Below, piece by piece: positions 51,501 through 60,110 of a stretch of 64,000 nucleotides of DNA; positions within the stretch are counted from its first letter, which is position 1, and each line of letters begins with the position of its first letter. The position numbers and the translations under genes are program-made. The stretch spans positions 1 through 64,000 of the forward strand of contig JAUZRR010000024.1 of assembly GCA_030950285.1 (NCBI GenBank), written 5' to 3'. The notes under the pieces were generated by a model that saw only the letters and a list, made by a program, of their open reading frames with translations, was not told the origin of the DNA and ran no database searches. This DNA is from Planctomycetota bacterium. Lineage in GTDB: Bacteria > Planctomycetota > Phycisphaerae > Phycisphaerales > UBA1924.

Positions 51501-54500
51501 TGGGCGTCTGGTCCGTGTCATCCCGCTGCTCAACGCCGACGCGACGGTGCTCGCGGCAAATATCGACGCGGTGTTCGAGGAGGACGCGTCGCTCGAAACG
51601 CCGCCGGTGGTGCGGGTCGACCCCGAGGGCAACGCGCTTATCGTGCGTGCAACCGTGGCGCAGATGAAGATCATCGGGCAACTGGCGAGCGATCTTGATG
51701 CGGCGACGATCAACAGTGCGCGGCAGCTGCGCATGATCCCGGTCGATCGCTCCAGAGCGGACGCGGCGCTCATGGCGGCAACGCTCCAGCGGCTGCTCGA
51801 GCAGCAGGGCGGGATCAAGGTCGAGATCATCTCGACCGACGAGCTGCTCGGCGGCAAGAGCAACACGCCCAAACCAAGCGGTGAGGCGACGCCGCCCCGT
51901 CCCTTTCCGGGAGGACTGATTCCCGAAGTGCTCACCCCGCGAGAGCTTGTCGCGCTCAGTGCGATCGCCATCTCCCAGCCCGAACCTCCGCGGCAACCCG
52001 AGGCCGTCGCAAAGGATGACGATGACCTCCCGGTTGTTCGAATCGCGGTCGATACAGCGAGTAACACGCTCGTCGTGATCGGATCTCCCCGGATGACCGA
52101 ACGGATCGCGGCGCTGGCGGCACAGCTCGAGAATCAGATGCCCGCCGAGGCGTCCGCGGTGCGGATCGTGACGCTCCCTCAAGGCGCAGACGCCGCCGCG
52201 ATTGCGCAGATCGTTTCGCAGACGATCCGGCAGGTTGGGAACGCCAGCGCAAACAACCCGGGCGGGTTCACCAGCCGTGTCGCGGTGCAGGCCGATCCGT
52301 CGGGCAGCGCGGTGATTGTCTGGGCAAACCAGACCGACTTCGATTCGATCGGTGCGCTGATCGCGTCGGTGTCGAGCCTCGGTGCTGATGTTTCGCTGAC
52401 GGTCAAGAACTACCAGCTTGCAAATATCACCGCCGACCGCGCCAAGCAGGCGATCCAGGACCTCTTTGCCGGCAGTCCGCGCGGGCGGCAGGCTCGGCGG
52501 GTGCGGGGGCTTGACCTGACCGTTGAATCGGCGAACGGCGATGCGTTCAGTGCGGTCATTGATCCGAAAGATATCCGCATCACCGCGACCCGAGGCAGCG
52601 CGAGCGTGCTTGTTGCTGCCCCGGCCGAGGCGATGCGTCTGATTGACTCGCTGATCGGGCTGCTTGACCAGAGTCCGGTCTCCGATCGGCTTGCGATCCG
52701 GCGGTACGAACTGGCCAATGCTCGCGCGACCGATCTCTCCAGAACATTGCAGACGCTCTTTGACGCGCAACGGCAAGGGCCGCTTGTCAACGAGATGGCC
52801 CGGGCGCGGTTTGTCGCCGACGACCGGACCAACTCGCTGCTCGTGACCGCGTCGGCCGACCAGCACGATGAAATACAGCAGTTGCTCGCGAGCACCGATT
52901 CTGAACAGGCCGACGACGGGCTCGAGCTGGCGATCATCCGGCTCGATCAGGCCAACCCGCAGGCAACGCAACGGATACTCGAACAGGTCATCATCGGGCG
53001 CGACGCAGGCAAACGCGAGCGTGTACAGATCTCGGCCGAACGGGACTCGGGCGTGCTCGTGGTCCGTGCCGAGCCGGAGGATATCGCGGAGATTCGGCGA
53101 ATCGTCGCCGAGCTCGACACCGCCGAAACCGCGGGCCTTCCGGTGCGGTCGATCAAGCTGGAACAGGCCGATGCCAGCGAGGTCGCCCGTTCGTTGTCCG
53201 CATTCTTTCGTGACCGCCAGCAGGCGATGCGGCGGGCGGGTCTGCGCACGACCAGGCAAGGTGTTGCGATCACTGGCGATCGGCGCAGCGGCACACTGAT
53301 CGTTGCGGCGAGCGATGCCGACTTTGCACAGATCACCGATCTTGTGCAGCAGTACGACACGGAATCCTCGGCGATCGCGGAACTGAAGTTTGAGATCATT
53401 CGGCTTGAACACGCTCGCGTGGGCGATCTTGAGGACACGCTCCGCAGTCTGGCAAATGAGCTGCAGTACGAACGCATGTACGGCGGTCGAAACCGCAGTC
53501 AGCCCTCGCCGCAAGAAGACAAGCTGCTGCTCGAATTTAACGAGCGGCTCAACTCGGTTGTGGTCATGGGGCAGGGCGAGACCATGGAGGTGATGAAGAA
53601 CATCATCGCCAAGCTCGACGTGCCGTTCTCGGAGATGACCGCGCGGGTTGTCAAGATCGTTCCGATCAGCCAGGGCGATCCGCAGACAATCGCGAGGGTG
53701 GTCGAGAGCGCGATGGACTCGGGCGGGAGCGACGACTTCTGGTACTGGCCGCCGCGGAGTGATCCGGACAAGGTGACCGTCGAGGTCGACGCCCGCAGTC
53801 GGGCGATCATCCTGATCGGGCCGGGCGCCAAGGTCGAGCAAGCGGTGGCGTACGCCGAGCAGCTCGACACGGTGTCGGGGCGTCCCAACGCGGTGGTTGA
53901 TTCGATCCCGCTGCAGCACGCCGAAGCACGCCGCGCCGCGCAGAACCTCAACACCTTCTTCCGCCAGCGGGCCCGCGCCGAGGGCTCGCCGCCCGAGGCG
54001 GTGTCGATCATCGGGTCGCAGGACGGCAACCTGCTCTTTGTGACCGCCGACGAGGACAGCCTCGCGCTCGTGCGGACGTTGGTTGCCGAGCTCGACGTGC
54101 CCGAGATCGGCGAGGACCGTCAGATCGAGATCGTGTACCTCCAGAACGGCACCGCGGGCAATGTTTCGCAGGCCGTCCGGTCGATGTTCCCGCCGACCGG
54201 GCGCGCCGACGAGCGGGTGCTCGTGACGCCGCAGCCGGAGAACGATTCGCTGTTGGTTTCCGCCCCGCCTCAACGGATGGCGAGTGTGCTCGCGTTGGTC
54301 AAGGAACTCGACGCTTCGCCGCGACCCGAGGACGTGAATATCGCTTCGGTGCCGTTGGTCAACGCCCGGGCGTTCGACGTTGCCGACTCGCTCCGTGCGG
54401 CGTTGCCCTCATCGATCAAAATCACGATCACTCCGGTTCCGAGGTCAAACACGTTGCTGCTGACGGGCTCGGATGAAACGATTGCGCTGGTCACCGAGCA

Positions 54501-57500
54501 GATCAGCCGTCTTGATATCAAGCCCGAGATCGAGTTGCAGACGTTCCGTCGAATCAAGCTCGAGCACGTGCTGGCGAGCGATGTGAACCTCACGCTCAGC
54601 ACGTTGCTGCGTGACCTGCCCAAGGGAGCGGGCGAACCGAGCCCGAAGGTGGATTATTCGCCCAACGAGAACACCATCAGCGTGCTCGCGACGCCCGAGC
54701 AGATGTCCCGCATCGAGCAGATCATCCGCGAGTTGGACGTGACGAGCGGTGCGGACCGTCACACCGAGTTTGTGCGGATGGAGTTTGCCGATGCCGTGCA
54801 GACTGCCAATGCGCTCAAAATGTTCTACGGCCGCTTCGCGCAGGAGGCCAAGACGTTCGCCGCTCGAAACGTCTCGATCGTCGCTGACGAGGCGAGCAAC
54901 TCGCTGGTGATTAGCGCCGCCGACAGCGAGTGGGAGAGCATCCTTGCGTTGCTTGAGAAGCTCGACACGCCCGACTACGACAGCTCGCGTCAGCTTGTGG
55001 TCATTCCGCTCAAGCACGCGGACGCTGCGAGTGTGGCCCGTGCGCTCAACGAGGGCTTCCGCCAGAGACTCCAGGATGAGCTCTCCCGCGAGCGCGCGCG
55101 GCAACAGCAGAATCAACCCCGCGCCAACAGCCGCGACCCGCGCGACGGGTTCTTCAACCCGCCCGTGCTTGTTGATGCTGAGGGGGTGCCCTCGGTCTCG
55201 GCAGAGACCCAGACCAACTCGCTGATCGTCTCGGCCGGCCGCAAGGAGCTCGAGCGGATCGAACGGATTGTCGAGCAGCTCGACGTACCCGAGTTCGTCA
55301 AGCTCCCCCAGCCGGTGGTCATCCCGATCGAGCGTGGACGCGCCAGTGCAATCGCTGCGGGGATATCGCAGATGTTCGCCACCCAATCAGGAAGCCCCGC
55401 CGGGCCGCGTTCGGCACGGATCTTCGGCGACGATCTTTCCAACACGCTCATCGTGCGCGCCGACGAGGACGATCTGATCCAGATCTGGTCGCTCGTCCGC
55501 GAGTTGCAGTCGCAGAACGAACAGACCATCGCCCCCCGGCTGGTACGGCTGGAGACCATCCCCGCGACACGGCTGCGCCAGCTTGTGCAGACCGCGTTTG
55601 CCCCGGTTGCTCAGCGGCTCGGCGAGCCGTTCGCGGTCGATGTCGAACGCACCAGCAACTCGCTGGTCATCACCGCCTCGCCCGGGCTCTTTGAGCAGGT
55701 CAAGACATTCGTCCAGCAACTCGACAGCCCATCAGATGACGGGGGGAACGGCGACGCACAAGGTAACGCACAGCCAGACAACGACGAGGCTGTCGCTGGC
55801 TCGCCGCTGACGCCCGGCATGCTGATCGTCCCGGTCAGCAACAACGCCCCCCAGGCAATCCGCACGATGCTCGAGCAGATGGGCGTCACCCGGCCCGTCC
55901 CGGACGATCGTTTCGGGATTGTTTCTGAGCCGGTGACGCTGGTAGAGATCACCAGCCGGGCGGCGATCGGCGTCATCGGCAATGACCGCGATGCCGCGAT
56001 AGTGGCGGCTCTGATCCGCACGCTTGACGCCCAGCGCGGCGAGATTTCGCAGGAGATGGCGGTGGTGCCTCTCAAGCTCGCCAACGCCGGCAGCATCGTC
56101 TCGACACTCCAGGAGATGCTCAATCCGGCGAATCAGGATGTCAAGACGGGGCCGGCGCAGGCGGTCCAGGAGCACATCCGTCGGCTCCGGCTGACGCGAG
56201 GCTTCGGGCGCGCCGAGCTCTCCCTCGACCTGACGCAACCGATCCGGCTTATCCCGGTGATCGAGTCGAACGCGGTGATCGTCGGCTCGACGCCCGGGAA
56301 CGTCGCCGCGGTCGCCGATCTCATCAAGAGCCTCGACACGCTGCCGGTGGGTGACGCGATTGTCGTGCGGATCTTCCCGCTCGAAAACGCCGCAGCCAAC
56401 CGGATCAAGGCGATTGTCGACGAGCTCTTCAGCCAGGGCGAAACGCTTCGCCGGCTTCCCGGCACGAAACGGCAGGGGCTGCCCCCGACAGCAACCGGGC
56501 AAGCACTCGCCGGCGAGATCGCGGTGTCGGTCGACGACCGCACCAACGCGTTGCTTGTGGCCGGTCGGGAAGAAGCGGTCGCGCTCGTCGAGGTTCTGAT
56601 CAGAGACCTGGACGCCGATACCGTCGGCAACTGGGTCGAGCCGGCGTTGATCCCGCTCGAGCACGCCGACGCGCGCACGATCGCGGACATCATCGACCGG
56701 GTCATCATCCAGGGTTCACGTTCAACGCCCGAAGCCGACGGGTTGCAACGTCAGGTTGCACGGCTCCGCATCCTTGTCTCGGGTGGTGATCCAACCGATG
56801 CCAGCGCGCGCATCGAGTCGGACCTGTTCGTCCCGCTCTCCAGCCTCGTCGTCGAGGCAGAGCCCGACACAAACACGCTGATTGTGGTGGGCACCCCCAA
56901 GAACATCGAGGTGGTGCGTGAGCTGATCGCTTCGCTCGATGTGGAACTCACGTCGGCGGGCAACGCGGTCCGGTTCTTCCCGCTCGAGTTTGCCGCGGCC
57001 GACCGGGTGAGCGCAGTGCTGACCGATGTCTTCGACCAGCGTGAAGCAGCCGGCGTGCTCCGTCCGGAGGATCGTTTGATCGCTTCGCCCGACGCCCGGA
57101 CCAACACGCTGATCATTTCGACCAGTGCGAGATCGTTCGAGATCGTGGAGACGCTGCTGACCTCACTCGACGCCGAGGACAGCAACTTTACGGTCGGGCT
57201 GCATGTGCTGCCCGTGCCCGGCGCGGATGTCGTCACCCTCGCGGGCAACCTGCAAAGGCTCATGGACGAACGGATCGAATCCACGCGCAGATCGGGCGGG
57301 GTGGACTCGCCGATGGACACGTTCAGCGTGCTTGCAGACCCGGCGAACAGCCTGCTCATCCTCGCGTGCAGCGAAGAAAACCTGCAACTCGTCAAGGACC
57401 TGGTCAAGACGATTCAGGAGGGCGCGACGATCATGTCCAGCGGTGGACGGATGGAACTCATCGAGCTCCAGCACGCTCGGGCGGAGGAAGTCGCCGACTC

Positions 57501-59592
57501 GATCCGTGAGGTCTACGTCGATCGCGAGAACGAACGGCGTGGGCAGAACACCGTGAGTGTGACCGCCGAAGCCCGGCTCAACGCGCTCATCGTCCGGGGC
57601 AGCGACGCCGATATCGACGCGATCCTCGATCTGGTTGACCGGTTCGACAAGAGCGAGGTGCTGAGCGTGCAGGACGTGCGGCGGTTTGAGCTGACGTCCG
57701 CCAACTCGCTCGAAGTCGTGAGGCTCCTCGAGAGTGTGCTCGCCGGGCAACCTCTGGCAGGGTCGGTCAGGCAGGGTCGGGCGACGCGACTCCGTTACCT
57801 GCGGCAGGAGGTGACCGACGTGTTCGGAAACCGTATCCCGGGCGGCGTCACCGAGGCCGAGGTGGACGACTTTATCCGCGAGCAGGTCCGCCTTACCGCC
57901 GACCTGCGGACCAACTCGGTGCTGGTTTCTGCGCCGACGTCGATTGTTGATCTCATCGAGTCGATCCTTCTTGATCTCGACGGTTCCACCGCCGGGTCGC
58001 GAGAGATCGAGGCGTTCCGCTTGGTCAACGCCGACGCCAGGGCGATGGCCGAGGTCCTGCGTGACCTCTTCAATCTGCGGGTGCAGGGTGACACGCTGGT
58101 GCTTATCCCCACGGGACAACGGCAAGGCGCCGACGAGGATCCCGACGGGCTGAACTCCACTTCGGTGACCGCCGTCCCCAACGAGCGTCAGGAGCTCTCG
58201 ATCACCATCGATGCCCGCACCAACACGCTGCTGGTCTCGGGCACGGAGGAGTACCTCGATCTCGTCCGCAAAGTGGTTTTGGACCTCGACGTGATCGAGG
58301 CAAACGAGCGCGAGCAGCTCGTCTTTCACCTGACCAACGCCAAAGCGAAGGACCTTGAGGTCACGCTGCAGGGCTACTTCGACACCGAGGCAACGACTAT
58401 CCAGGCGGCGCTCGGTGGAGCGGATGGCGTGGCGGGTTCGGTCTCCCGCCAGCTCGAGCAGGAGGTCACCGTCGTCGGCGATGAGAAGAGCAACAAGCTG
58501 CTGATCTCGGCTTCACCCCGATACATCAATGCTGTCGAGCAGATCGTGATGGAACTCGACGCCGCTCCGCCGCAGGTGCAGATTCAGGTGTTGATCGCCG
58601 AGGTGACGCTCGACGACGAGAACTCCTGGGGTGCGGACATCAACGTCGGCGGCCTGACCGGGCTCGGGCCGGACGCGTTTCAACTCGGATCGTTCGCGGC
58701 CGGGGGGGCGCTCTCGAGCGCCTTAGGCACCGCCAACCTCTCGGTTTCGAGCGTGGACTTTGAGCTGATGGTCCGGGCGCTCGAAGTGCAGGGCAAGCTC
58801 GAGGTGCTGAGCCGTCCCTCGGTGACGGTCAAGAACAACGAGGCGGCCCGGATGCAGGTCGGTGAGAATATCGGTGTGCCGGGCAACACCACACAGAGCG
58901 GCGGCGGGAACGTCACCACGGGCGTGACCTATCAGGATGTCGGCATCATCCTTGAAGTGACCCCGACGATCGGCGCCGATGGGTTTGTCCAGCTGGAAAT
59001 CATGCCCGAGATCTCTGCGCTGACCAGCCGAACCACGCAGGTGAGCGAGTCGGTGCAGGCTCCGATCATCACCCGGCGTTCGGTGCAAACGACGGTCAGC
59101 GTGATGAACGGCCAGACCGTCGTCATCGGCGGCCTGATCCAGACGACGAAGGAGAACCGCGAGTGGAAGGTGCCGATCATTGGTGACATCCCGCTCCTCG
59201 GGCTGCCCTTCCGATCGATGAAGGAGCAGAACGTGAAGACGGAACTGCTCGTGATTCTCACGCCGCACATCATTCCGGGTGGAAAGCCGGCGGTTGAGCG
59301 TTATCGCAACCTGACCGACCGCGCGATCGGCGAGTTGTCGGATCCGAGCCGGATCATTGATCGGGTCGGGCCGGTCAACGCCAACCCGGTTCTCGCGCCA
59401 ACGCCCAAGAGAGTGACCCCCGGGAGCGGCGCGGACAGCGCGATCGACTTCCAGAACGCCCCGCGGATCCGAGCCAAGCGGGCGACGGGTGAAGAGGGCG
59501 TCGAAGGTTCCTCTGCCGATGAGATCGACTGGTCCGCGGTGACTCGAATAGACGCCAAACGCTCGGACGCAGCCGAAGACGGGCAGGAGTAG
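45598..59592 (+). CDS. gspD: Giant type II secretin with about 50 N-domains
   Basis: The frame encodes about 4,664 residues; GspD is normally 600-750. The ATG at 45598 follows AAGGAG and opens a signal peptide (AALLAAAGAAASASAFQ). Residues about 66-148 form an N0-like domain (IRFQFKDTPFEMVLDFFARETG). About 165-4327 is an unbroken series of N1-type secretin domains of 70-110 residues, each ending with a TNxLIVxA strand and a LIxxLD helix; I count about 50. Residues about 4328-4560 are a normal secretin barrel domain (YQDVGIILEVTP gate segment, VPIIGDIPLLGLPFRS). A 100-residue charged tail follows. No stop or frame break is visible over 14 kb. The product is inferred to be an outer-membrane pore with an exceptionally long periplasmic part. 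Confidence 0.9.
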   Translation: MPSRISSRAVVIAALLAAAGAAASASAFQDSTAESAEPAAAPVSQPAVDSPTEPPNQPQPVADPKIRFQFKDTPFEMVLDFFARETGLPVIREAPAPKGTMTFVGGTAYTFDEALSILNMNLMLHGVSLRRENNFLYLATIKDSLRKPSRVVSVDDLPDDITPDMIVTMTIPLDNTRATQVAEQIKPLIGEYGGITPIDAQNMLILVESAAQCERIASLIRSIDSVRPVDSEFKVFKLSHSKAEDVVEALKGLVGQRMQQIFIDKDGNRTVAEEIDVAGLNIQPDPRTNSVIVVGSHNRIETVEQLIQVLDVPGGGFGGEQQMVTFVLETITPEQAARTLNSLFSSVPKESKPTIVPLSDVGKVTIIGAQALVLQATALVGEIDPSAGTGEPRDAQPETVVRALALEHITPAQAEQIVRRMLTVRQQRVVRYSAAPDGTGFLVSGPTADVATFEQLLKSLDRPATAKTEVRVVQIDSPDPQSIVDRALELDTLTDEGTEEPVSVTVDAESRRATIVGSSAAITRFERRLNEVEKRVIARSVSRSYQLTLARPSELAPRLTRLARPLLTPDDGTPYVVPTFEPLDELDTLIVRAEAEQFAVIEELIAQFDAEEPVRRDFRVIRVRSGDPAAIRERTLAMLDEMNKGLDEDNRVEVEVQVDAASGSLLVWAESRSMQQFNSVLQQVQQLVPPARSTRVLDVRNIEAAEILAPLQQLLASADSIDPARAIPEPTITVLDRTNSLVVTAEAAQHQLVTQMVQRLDRPNPADLPPMRLLQLRAADATNVARLLQERYDSRPLTDRTARPVKIKAEAQTNTLIVTAHEELFEDVKAQIDILNQEGQTEPERTTKLFPLKVAKAMDVASAMDKLYPEPPMPADRFGRPMPWLREKKDVNVSADPSSNSLIFDAPTDRIPDLEELAAQLDRVEVPPQAELRTFRVVKGDLNTITSTLSGLARQGALSSPAQPGKQAVKVMIEAEPKSSTLIVAGDAFTFEKVEEILLSLSAVPVERSLRIIPISNTPASTVRDRAMAIYDAQVAGLPESEPVEVTVDDNSNSLEVVGSLDGLARFSAIIDQLQRQTGSAREVRLIELKLAKVTDIISFLNEMVAANQAITMQGGPAPVFEPIEATNSLLVAAQPSQLVIIEQLVRSIDAQQAGERPPLRILRLRTTDASGLAVVLQRSYAGRPVEERTKKPVDIQADAATNTLIISAHPEVLPEIEEIVNQLNETQAMDAEGREIRIFPLSWARAEELAKTIDEMFPEPPMPYDSRGRPMPHLRQPKEVFVRADRATNSLIVDAPAQRLAGFEQIVQSLDQQNMGDDLEIRTYRIERADLAMVARTLEDLSSSGALRASSRTPVTINTEPATRTLVVSGPTEVFKHVEEVLDSLGQAPDRPETSMKMYPLKFARAEQLQVLLTDLLATRLRDEQERAGRASDAVETLLDVASHGPSNTLIITAPASIQQIAEELIKSLDTEAAAAGRRTIRVLPLTYADAAEVAKTLTQTVPKMDLTGGGDVTIISATGSNAIILAGASADLKRVEALIEPLDVRPDDPKEMGVETFKLVHADAARIAETVQSLLVEQQETDPRILAYQIRYSRNPNLFKKPSIHVEAEPRTNALIVSAPAATLELAKTIIERLDQPAELLDRKVATFTPSKADPRRLVTLVSKIVDETQPQERHGLELTAEAGTRSVVAIGSAAQIAEAMRLLAEFDDRAFSLPDVELTVVDLDHADATAVARMVEALASDRSRWPQALRDAEQAGIAVAAPRITADSETNRLVISAPGPLAPVIRELVATLDQPSGREVQVRLFALRQGSAESVAAALQVAFAAGVNPGEPRAVATAEPTSNTVIVSGTAERVAQAESLVRAMDETVEPNGMGVRTITLKYARAESLAPILEQLLKQESAIDQIPEWSRWQYLLRNPTSNEGVVRVAAETRLNAIVVAASLDVMQLAEQIVAELDVPPNGPSGGGRLVRVIPLLNADATVLAANIDAVFEEDASLETPPVVRVDPEGNALIVRATVAQMKIIGQLASDLDAATINSARQLRMIPVDRSRADAALMAATLQRLLEQQGGIKVEIISTDELLGGKSNTPKPSGEATPPRPFPGGLIPEVLTPRELVALSAIAISQPEPPRQPEAVAKDDDDLPVVRIAVDTASNTLVVIGSPRMTERIAALAAQLENQMPAEASAVRIVTLPQGADAAAIAQIVSQTIRQVGNASANNPGGFTSRVAVQADPSGSAVIVWANQTDFDSIGALIASVSSLGADVSLTVKNYQLANITADRAKQAIQDLFAGSPRGRQARRVRGLDLTVESANGDAFSAVIDPKDIRITATRGSASVLVAAPAEAMRLIDSLIGLLDQSPVSDRLAIRRYELANARATDLSRTLQTLFDAQRQGPLVNEMARARFVADDRTNSLLVTASADQHDEIQQLLASTDSEQADDGLELAIIRLDQANPQATQRILEQVIIGRDAGKRERVQISAERDSGVLVVRAEPEDIAEIRRIVAELDTAETAGLPVRSIKLEQADASEVARSLSAFFRDRQQAMRRAGLRTTRQGVAITGDRRSGTLIVAASDADFAQITDLVQQYDTESSAIAELKFEIIRLEHARVGDLEDTLRSLANELQYERMYGGRNRSQPSPQEDKLLLEFNERLNSVVVMGQGETMEVMKNIIAKLDVPFSEMTARVVKIVPISQGDPQTIARVVESAMDSGGSDDFWYWPPRSDPDKVTVEVDARSRAIILIGPGAKVEQAVAYAEQLDTVSGRPNAVVDSIPLQHAEARRAAQNLNTFFRQRARAEGSPPEAVSIIGSQDGNLLFVTADEDSLALVRTLVAELDVPEIGEDRQIEIVYLQNGTAGNVSQAVRSMFPPTGRADERVLVTPQPENDSLLVSAPPQRMASVLALVKELDASPRPEDVNIASVPLVNARAFDVADSLRAALPSSIKITITPVPRSNTLLLTGSDETIALVTEQISRLDIKPEIELQTFRRIKLEHVLASDVNLTLSTLLRDLPKGAGEPSPKVDYSPNENTISVLATPEQMSRIEQIIRELDVTSGADRHTEFVRMEFADAVQTANALKMFYGRFAQEAKTFAARNVSIVADEASNSLVISAADSEWESILALLEKLDTPDYDSSRQLVVIPLKHADAASVARALNEGFRQRLQDELSRERARQQQNQPRANSRDPRDGFFNPPVLVDAEGVPSVSAETQTNSLIVSAGRKELERIERIVEQLDVPEFVKLPQPVVIPIERGRASAIAAGISQMFATQSGSPAGPRSARIFGDDLSNTLIVRADEDDLIQIWSLVRELQSQNEQTIAPRLVRLETIPATRLRQLVQTAFAPVAQRLGEPFAVDVERTSNSLVITASPGLFEQVKTFVQQLDSPSDDGGNGDAQGNAQPDNDEAVAGSPLTPGMLIVPVSNNAPQAIRTMLEQMGVTRPVPDDRFGIVSEPVTLVEITSRAAIGVIGNDRDAAIVAALIRTLDAQRGEISQEMAVVPLKLANAGSIVSTLQEMLNPANQDVKTGPAQAVQEHIRRLRLTRGFGRAELSLDLTQPIRLIPVIESNAVIVGSTPGNVAAVADLIKSLDTLPVGDAIVVRIFPLENAAANRIKAIVDELFSQGETLRRLPGTKRQGLPPTATGQALAGEIAVSVDDRTNALLVAGREEAVALVEVLIRDLDADTVGNWVEPALIPLEHADARTIADIIDRVIIQGSRSTPEADGLQRQVARLRILVSGGDPTDASARIESDLFVPLSSLVVEAEPDTNTLIVVGTPKNIEVVRELIASLDVELTSAGNAVRFFPLEFAAADRVSAVLTDVFDQREAAGVLRPEDRLIASPDARTNTLIISTSARSFEIVETLLTSLDAEDSNFTVGLHVLPVPGADVVTLAGNLQRLMDERIESTRRSGGVDSPMDTFSVLADPANSLLILACSEENLQLVKDLVKTIQEGATIMSSGGRMELIELQHARAEEVADSIREVYVDRENERRGQNTVSVTAEARLNALIVRGSDADIDAILDLVDRFDKSEVLSVQDVRRFELTSANSLEVVRLLESVLAGQPLAGSVRQGRATRLRYLRQEVTDVFGNRIPGGVTEAEVDDFIREQVRLTADLRTNSVLVSAPTSIVDLIESILLDLDGSTAGSREIEAFRLVNADARAMAEVLRDLFNLRVQGDTLVLIPTGQRQGADEDPDGLNSTSVTAVPNERQELSITIDARTNTLLVSGTEEYLDLVRKVVLDLDVIEANEREQLVFHLTNAKAKDLEVTLQGYFDTEATTIQAALGGADGVAGSVSRQLEQEVTVVGDEKSNKLLISASPRYINAVEQIVMELDAAPPQVQIQVLIAEVTLDDENSWGADINVGGLTGLGPDAFQLGSFAAGGALSSALGTANLSVSSVDFELMVRALEVQGKLEVLSRPSVTVKNNEAARMQVGENIGVPGNTTQSGGGNVTTGVTYQDVGIILEVTPTIGADGFVQLEIMPEISALTSRTTQVSESVQAPIITRRSVQTTVSVMNGQTVVIGGLIQTTKENREWKVPIIGDIPLLGLPFRSMKEQNVKTELLVILTPHIIPGGKPAVERYRNLTDRAIGELSDPSRIIDRVGPVNANPVLAPTPKRVTPGSGADSAIDFQNAPRIRAKRATGEEGVEGSSADEIDWSAVTRIDAKRSDAAEDGQE
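46075..58577 (+). repeat. Array of about 50 secretin N1-type domain repeats
   Basis: Successive units share a beta-alpha-beta-beta-alpha plan: a start such as FxLxxADAxxVAxxL, a variable loop, then DxRTNSLIVSAxxxxxxxIExLIxxLD. Units 1-50 were delimited by eye at these motifs, with an uncertainty of a few. Loop lengths vary most in units 25, 38, 44, 48 and 49. The sequences diverge strongly, so the array is old apart from the local duplication listed separately. Confidence 0.8.
47437..49776 (+). repeat. Higher-order five-domain duplication inside the secretin
   Basis: The five-domain block at about 47437-48612 (392 codons) is matched in order by the block 48613-49776 (388 codons). Examples are SRPLTDRTARPVKIKAEAQTN against GRPVEERTKKPVDIQADAATN, and YPEPPMPADRFGRPMPWLR against FPEPPMPYDSRGRPMPHLR. 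The pairs 7/12, 8/13, 9/14, 10/15 and 11/16 are recognisable, showing growth by block duplication. Confidence 0.8.
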
Positions 59593-59601
59593 GATGGCAC
59601 C

Positions 59602-60108
59602 ATGATCCTTTCTCGACGGGCACAATGCGAACGGTACATGCGGCTCGTTCCGGTGCTCGCGGCGCTCGCGGTGAGCGGGTGCGTGGCCGATGGTTCGGGG
59701 CACAAACCGATCCGCCCTCCGGCCGACCTCCGTACGGACCTGGTCACGGTTGCGACGTATCCGCTGATCGACAACGACAACAACGGGTACCCGGACACGA
59801 TCCCGATTGTGGTCTATCTGTGGGACAACCGGTACCCGCTCCCGATGTGGGGCGAGGGGGGATTGCGGTTTGAACTCCGTGATGCCGAGGAACGGTTGAT
59901 CGCCGAGTGGGACGTCCCGCAGGAGTTGTTGGCTTCGAGCCGGCGGCGTGACCAGGTCGGCGCGTCCCATGTGCTGACGCTCGATATCCGAGAAGCCACG
60001 ACCGACGTGCTGCCGTTGACCAACGCCAGGCTGTCTGCCGAGTACACCGGCCAGGACGGGACTGTCGCCAAGACGGCACGCCCTCTGGGTATCCAGATCG
60101 GCTCTTAA
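59602..60108 (+). CDS. Putative lipoprotein downstream of the secretin
   Basis: The protein is 168 residues. It has a signal ending in lipobox AVSGC, with ATG 59602 preceded by AGGAGTAGGATGG; ATG 59638 would give a shorter signal. The mature domain begins after an HKPIRPPADLRTDLV linker and is beta-rich (IPIVVYLWDNRYPLPMWGEGGLRFELRD). It lies 9 bases behind the secretin gene, so it is very likely cotranscribed. Outer-membrane lipoproteins (pilotins) often guide secretins; that role is suggested by position only. Confidence 0.7.
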   Translation: MILSRRAQCERYMRLVPVLAALAVSGCVADGSGHKPIRPPADLRTDLVTVATYPLIDNDNNGYPDTIPIVVYLWDNRYPLPMWGEGGLRFELRDAEERLIAEWDVPQELLASSRRRDQVGASHVLTLDIREATTDVLPLTNARLSAEYTGQDGTVAKTARPLGIQIGS

Positions 60109-60110
60109 AC

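Noticed and set aside
48799-54273. Minus-strand ORF of 1,824 residues antisense to the secretin
   Set aside because: It is a codon-bias shadow of the repeated plus-strand frame: Arg/His/Asp/Leu-rich, no recognisable domain, and no ribosome-binding site. The same holds for the minus ORF 44080-47643.
45598-59592. Secretin repeats as a CRISPR array or DNA-level satellite
   Set aside because: Units are conserved as protein motifs but highly diverged as DNA, of varying length and fully coding.
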